From: Bugula neritina
Lineage: Eukaryota; Bryozoa; Gymnolaemata; Cheilostomatida; Bugulidae
Assembly: GCA_964035545.1 (NCBI GenBank)
Contig: OZ037773.1
Span: forward strand, 2,328,251-2,392,250
Direction of reading: 5' to 3'
DNA length: 64,000 bases
Below are positions 59,035 to 64,000 of the stretch, piece by piece (position 1 is the stretch's first letter; each line of letters begins with the position of its first letter). The notes below the pieces were generated by a model, which worked only from the letters and a program-made list of their open reading frames with translations, was not told the origin of the DNA and searched no databases. The translations under genes and the position numbers were made by a program.

Positions 59035-60806
59035 ACCATTACTATGATACAAGTTGTTGTAGTAGTTTTGTTAAACAATGTTCATGCTTGCTACATATTG
59101 TAACCATAATTGTTTGATGTTGCTATGACAACATGAGAAATAATATATTTTGTTATGATATTTAAAAAACCCGCCATGAAAAAGATATGTTGTGTAGAGT
59201 AATGCTTTGAATAAATGTTAAAAGTATTCTGTATTCCTATTAAATTGTGAACAAAATTTACAAAGGAAAGAAGTGTAGGAGTTGGCGGAACAGGAAGTTA
59301 GTGGTCTGAGTCCCGTCACATGATATGTTTGAAAGAGTATCCACTCATAGTTTCTCCTGCATGTGCAGCGTTTAAAAAATTTCTCAGCAGGCTTTAAATT
59401 AAAACCTTTTCATTAGATGTTCTCACGATAAACACTATAAACTTATATAATTATGAGCTTTTCGAGGCTTCGAATACACTTGCATATATGTTAATATAAT
59501 ATGGAAGCAATCGGTATATTATCAGCTCTGTGTAATGCCTAGATAACTTTCCAACCAGAATGCACTGTTTTCAAAACAAAAAATGAATATGCAATTGATA
59601 ACTCTATAGTCTATACTCTATACTCTGTACCAATAATTTCCGGGTGTGTAGCCCCTCTACGCCTCATAAAGAGGATAACTTGTAAAAGGTTGATAATAAT
59701 ATGTTCTTTACGCTACCAGTCTATGCAACGCAGACACTCTTGAAATATTCAACAGCTACTAAAATTTAGGTTGCAGGCAAATTGGCGATCAACAATATTG
59801 AGGGGGGGGGGGAATAAAGCTATTTGAATAGCAAGTCTCATGAGTATTTTGTAAGTCTCAAATAATTATTTATATTTCATCTTTATATATACTGGAACTT
59901 ATTTATTTAACATGATAGCTCATTTTTTCACTTTATTGTTTTATTTAATAAAAGCCAAGTTTATTTCGTATCAAACATATTATATAACAGCTTCCAAGTG
60001 GGTTCAAGTCATTATGATCACTTTGTTCTGACCTAGACCATGTAGTCAAGCAAATGGTTAGTTTGAAACACCATGCTGGGTGAGTGTGGAGATAACAGAG
60101 CTTACTGTCTACATAAACATGTATAAATATATATTTACTATAGACCTAATCTATATAGTCAAGAAATGTGAAAAGAGCAACAGCTAGCAATAAATACAGT
60201 TGTTACTCACTACCTTGGTATATCATACTTCACTATATTATACTATTAGTAAGCAGCAGCTTTGGAACTCAAATTCTTAGGGTTGAATAGTAGATATGGT
60301 GAGATTCATAACTAAAGCTGCACAGAAAAGCTAAATGTATTAGGAGTTCTACAATAAATATAATATTTGTGAGCATATCACATATTTTAATTTTTGTCAG
60401 GAGAAGGCTGATGCTAGCTTTCAACTGGTCCACTACTCAGGTCTAGCGAAGGTTCACTGTGGGTAATCCTGAATGAATAAATTTGTTTGAATTTAGAATT
60501 TTTCTAGAGTCTAGACAAGTATTATCTGTGGATTATTGGTGTAAGTTATGAATCCTATTAAATCTACTATTCAACTCACAGCTCTTATAACTCTGTTTTT
60601 TATAATGGTGTGAGTGCAGGTAAAATTTGAACACATTTGCAATGAGCCCCAAAGCTGCTGCATGACTTTATAACATTCAATGAAACATTTGGCAGAGTTC
60701 AATGATGGTGTTTTCTTTACATTGCAATAATGTAAACTAATAGCTCAACACGAGTTTATTCAAAAGACCACTGTTTATAAAGTTTATATAATGTTACTAT
60801 TTTCTA
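59035..60806. other. GPCR downstream block
   Basis: Homologous to 12.43-13.9 and 28.9-30.7 kb, with a G11 run at about 59803. No gene was seen. Confidence 0.6.
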
Positions 60807-60892
60807 GTTGCCCTTGTAGTCAAATGGTTTGCTCACTTGTTTGCAAACCAGAAGCCCAGGTTAGAATCCTGGTCAAGGCAACTATTTTTCAC
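60807..60892 (+). tRNA. tRNA-like sequence, sister of 30698
   Basis: Ends GTTGCC and GGCAAC pair. The A-box-like region is TAGTCAAATGG, the loop TTGCAAA would place GCA (Cys) after T33, and the B box is altered to GGTTAGAATCC. At 86 nt it is longer than the minus-strand copies. Probably a decayed tRNA. Confidence 0.35.
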
Positions 60893-60980
60893 TGGTGTAT
60901 TTTCTGACACCTTTGGTCACCTTCACTTACAGCAAAGTTAGCTAATGCTTCTGGCAGAATAAGGTTGACAGCTGTCTTTA
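60893..60980 (-). pseudogene. histone H2B C-terminal remnant, minus strand
   Basis: The minus strand reads TAVNLILPEALAN, then a decayed KGVRKYTSEK-like end that abuts the tRNA-like sequence, as at 30.8 kb. Confidence 0.65.
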
Positions 60981-61059
60981 CTCTCTACTCTCACTGTTAG
61001 GCACGTTGATGGGCTAAACTATACGGAATGCAAGCTCGCACAGTTACTTGTGTTTATAC

Positions 61060-61092
61060 ATGCAAATTAGATAGTTCTACTAGTTCCATTGG
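61060..61092. promoter_or_regulatory. orphan histone-type promoter
   Basis: ATGCAAAT at 61060-61067 and ATTGG at 61088-61092, as at 31035. No gene follows. Confidence 0.6.
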
Positions 61093-62708
61093 TCAATCAT
61101 GAAGAAGTGTTTTGTAAATTTTATTTTCTATAGTGATAATAATATTATGGAGCGCAATTCTCAGATTATATCTAAGAATTTAAAATTATATAATTCTACA
61201 AAAATAGCTTGTACAAGTATGAAATATCAACCATATACAAAAGTAAAGAATAATAGTGTATTATAACGCAGTACGGTATACCAAGCTATAGTTTTAAAAC
61301 TAATGCTCATAAAAAATCTTTGTGTTTTTTCTCTGTTGAGATCAGAAATTTTGTACGTAACTGTATTAGTGTACGGTACTTAAGCACTATTTTAGCCCAG
61401 TGAGGTGTGCATCCTTTTTTAAAAGTTTTTTGTAAGTAATTCTACTGTTGTCTCTAGCTTTTAGATTTATTCATTCAGCATCACCCATGATGACCTTTCA
61501 CTAAACTAGCAAAGTGGACCAGTTGAAAGCTAGCATCAGCTTTTTCATTACAGAAATTAAAATATATATTATGTAATATGGGCTGATATTAATTGCAGGG
61601 CTCATAGTATATTTAGCTATACTGTGCAGCTTTAGTTTAATAGAGTTGCTGTGGGTTGCTTTACAATAATCATACAATAATTTTGCTTTATTTAATTTGT
61701 ATGGTAATATTTCTTTTTAGCTGAAGCAACTTATTGCTTCAAAACCAATGTTCTTAGAGTTGTCTTCTATATAAATAAATAGGTGTGACTTTAATATCTG
61801 AAATTATGTAGAGCATCTGCCACCCAATGACCTGCAAAAGATATTATTTATTGATTATTAATATTGTTAATAATATTTATATTATTATTATATAATAATT
61901 ATTAATAATCATTAAGATATTAATAATAATTATTATTATAGTACACTATATTCTAATGAACTACCACCTTGTGCACATACAAAAAGGATGTTTATTTCCT
62001 ATTTTTGAGGTGACAACCCATAAACATGTTAATATTGTGAATTTAGAACAGCTCTGCCATGATGGGTGTAATGTAAAAGAAAGCAGCCATGTTAAGCTAA
62101 AGCTGAGCAGAAAATGAACTGTAATTAGCCCTGCACTCATTGTGCGTGGATATTACATAATATATATATTATTACACTTTTTGTAAGGAAAAAGCTGATG
62201 GTAGCTTCCAACTGATCTACTACTGGAGTAAAATAATCTAGAGGGTATAATAAACAAGTATTATCTGTGGATTATTGGTCTGATAAGTTATGAATCCTTT
62301 CATATCTACTATTCAACTCACAGCTCTTATAACTCTATTTCTGTAATGGTGTGACTGCAGGTAAAATTTGAACAGTAGCTATGAGTTGCTAAGGTGCCAC
62401 CCATTCGTGTTCATTATAGACAACAGCAACTGAACAAATTGCACCAGGAGTCTGCTTCAACATAACTATTTTGATTTGTGAAGTCTGGGATGGACAATTC
62501 CTGGAATGCAGGTTAAGCATGATAGAAGATTGTACTTTTTATTCAGTTGTTTATGTATACACTATACTTTACATAGTTTATATAAATTTTAAATAGAACA
62601 TGTTGATGAGTGAGTGCATTGCAAACTTTATAGAGCTCAATATATATCTAGAAAGTTTATCAATAATTTATTATTCAAAGGTTTGAACAACTCTACAAGT
62701 AAACAAGT
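61093..62708. other. intergenic block shared with 31.1-33.0 kb
   Basis: Non-coding, with the self-complementary ATTATTAATAATAT tract at about 61850-61940 and inverted H2B 3' flank at the end. Confidence 0.6.
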
Positions 62709-62724
62709 GGCCCTGAAAAGGCCC
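62709..62724 (-). terminator. histone stem-loop of chimera 3, one mismatch
   Basis: On the minus strand it reads GGGCCTTTTCAGGGCC, with the same G-G third pair as chimera 2. Confidence 0.85.
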
Positions 62725-62767
62725 GTTGGGGTTAGTAGTGGAGCTTGGAGAGATTACTAACAGGTTG

Positions 62768-64000
62768 TCATAGACTAGAATGCGAGATTTCTTCGTCCAC
62801 ATATCGACTGAGAAGTAGTTGCAGCAAAGTATTTTGTCTTTGCTTTACCTGTATAAAAAAATATTATACGTTAACAAATGGAACTGTTGTTAACGTGGGT
62901 TTTTTAATTAATTGTAGTAGCTACAGATTAGAAATAAGTTTGCTTATTTTGCAATCACAAAACAAAACTATCTTTCATAATTGTTGCCTACCTCATGAGT
63001 TGCTCGACTTTGTAACTGTGAAGCCAGTTGGGTTAATTTTGTGTCACTCAGGGTAAAACTTTCGCCAGACTCCATAGCTGCAGTCTTCAATGCCCTTAGA
63101 AGTATTTTGTCCTCAGCTCTAAAAGCATACCATCCCCATATTGCATGATTTATATTCTTCAACTTCAACAATGCATTTAAATGTAAAGTGCCACTGTAAG
63201 TACTGTGATAAAACTGTGGGTTTGAATGTAGCTAGTTGGTTTGCATGCTATAGTTATGAAGAACAGGTCGAGAAATTGAGTATAAATTACGGTAGCTTTA
63301 TTGTGTAGAATAATATAATAGGTCTGCATCCAGCGAGCTCCAGTAGTAGACTGAACTACACTGGAACTCACTGGCTTTTATATACAAGCAGAACAAAAAC
63401 ATTCCTTTGTTGCAGAAATGCCGAAATGTTTCAAATTTCAACAGAGTAAAATATCTTAGTTCTCTTCCAAAGCTCTTTTCTAGTAGCCTATAGGTTCATT
63501 TTAAGTTAGAAAGTAAGCTTCTGCACCAATATGCAATTTCAACGATTTTCAGCTTGACTATTAAAAGGGGTACTTTTTTCAGCAAAGGTATAAACAAAAC
63601 TTCAGTACAGGGCGTCAACTTTATAACATTAAGTTTATACAATAAAGGAATTACCTTGACCACGGTGCTATGACTGGTTGACTTTGGAGAGGTAAAGGTG
63701 GTGTGAGCTCCTTGGGGTCTGTACGGAGAGTAATGACCTCTGCAAATAACGTCAGAAAGTAAAGATTATGCACAGTTTACAAGTTGAAAAGAGAAGTTTA
63801 GCAGCATAGGCTGAAGAAGTGCAATCTGAAACGTGCATTTACAGGAGTACAGCCAGTCACACATTACACTTCATCGGCCAATGTTATAGAGTTGAGTTTG
63901 AGCCAACATGATACAATCTACTTGAACAAACATTGGCTTGGGTATATTACAATACAGAAAACAATTTTCTACACTCAAAACTTACCATTATTGAGAGATG
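62768..64000 (-). CDS. H2B-promoter chimera with Myb/SANT-like domain, copy 3 (5' end outside window)
   Basis: Exon 4 is 62768-62848, exon 3 is 62992-63118, exon 2 is 63655-63739, and the 3' end of exon 1 is 63986-64000, cut by the window. Exons 2-4 have the same lengths and splice sites as copies 1 and 2 and are open. The domain reads PWSRAEDKILLRALKTAAME, then SGESFTLSDTKLTQLASQLQ. It therefore carries a few more changes (T to S, CGER to SGES, KIL to TKL), but the W-S/T-R-x-E-D core is kept. The H2B-like start must lie just right of the window if the copy is complete. Confidence 0.65.

Overview
The window is AT-rich nuclear DNA from an animal, most likely a marine-type invertebrate; I cannot name the species. 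The evidence is: intron-containing genes with GT-AG sites, histone H2B genes with an ATGCAAAT octamer, CCAAT boxes, a TATA box and the metazoan histone mRNA 3' stem-loop, an intronless seven-helix receptor family, terminal exons of a purple acid phosphatase, and abundant micro- and minisatellites.

Almost everything is part of one repeatedly duplicated and inverted block. The ideal unit, read left to right, is: H2B cassette (+) with inverted-repeat arms; a 0.74-kb terminal-inverted-repeat (TIR) element; a 25-bp minisatellite surrounding the last four exons of a purple acid phosphatase (+); a 311-residue GPCR (+); and, on the minus strand, an H2B-derived chimeric gene. Unit 1 runs from about 3.4 to 16 kb, unit 2 from about 19.2 to 35.9 kb (with an extra truncated GPCR), and unit 3 from about 50 to 64 kb. 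Between units 2 and 3 (36-50 kb) lie broken and inverted pieces: a 5'-truncated canonical H2B, inverted GPCR 3' ends, another H2B cassette, a second TIR element at a breakpoint, and an H2B pseudogene with a tRNA-like sequence after its stop. An 0.88-kb AT satellite starts the window.

Intact genes: three divergent H2Bs (19.8, 43.1, 51.9 kb), three GPCRs (11.5, 28.0, 58.1 kb), and two complete chimeras plus one cut by the window edge (14.4, 33.1, 62.8 kb). One phosphatase 3' end (22.9-25.2 kb) has all exons and splice sites intact. Clearly broken: H2B at 5.5 kb (premature stop), phosphatase copies 1, 2 and 4, GPCR 2 (internal deletion) and several inverted GPCR fragments.

The most unusual system is the chimera. 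An H2B promoter, ATG and first ~23 residues are joined to three further exons encoding a Myb/SANT-like domain that resembles the C-terminus of GON4L/YARP-type proteins. The gene then ends in the H2B 3' untranslated region with its histone stem-loop. This would be a spliced gene under histone-type expression signals, kept open in three copies. The H2B cassettes themselves sit between long inverted repeats, which suggests a route by which such cassettes were multiplied and inverted.
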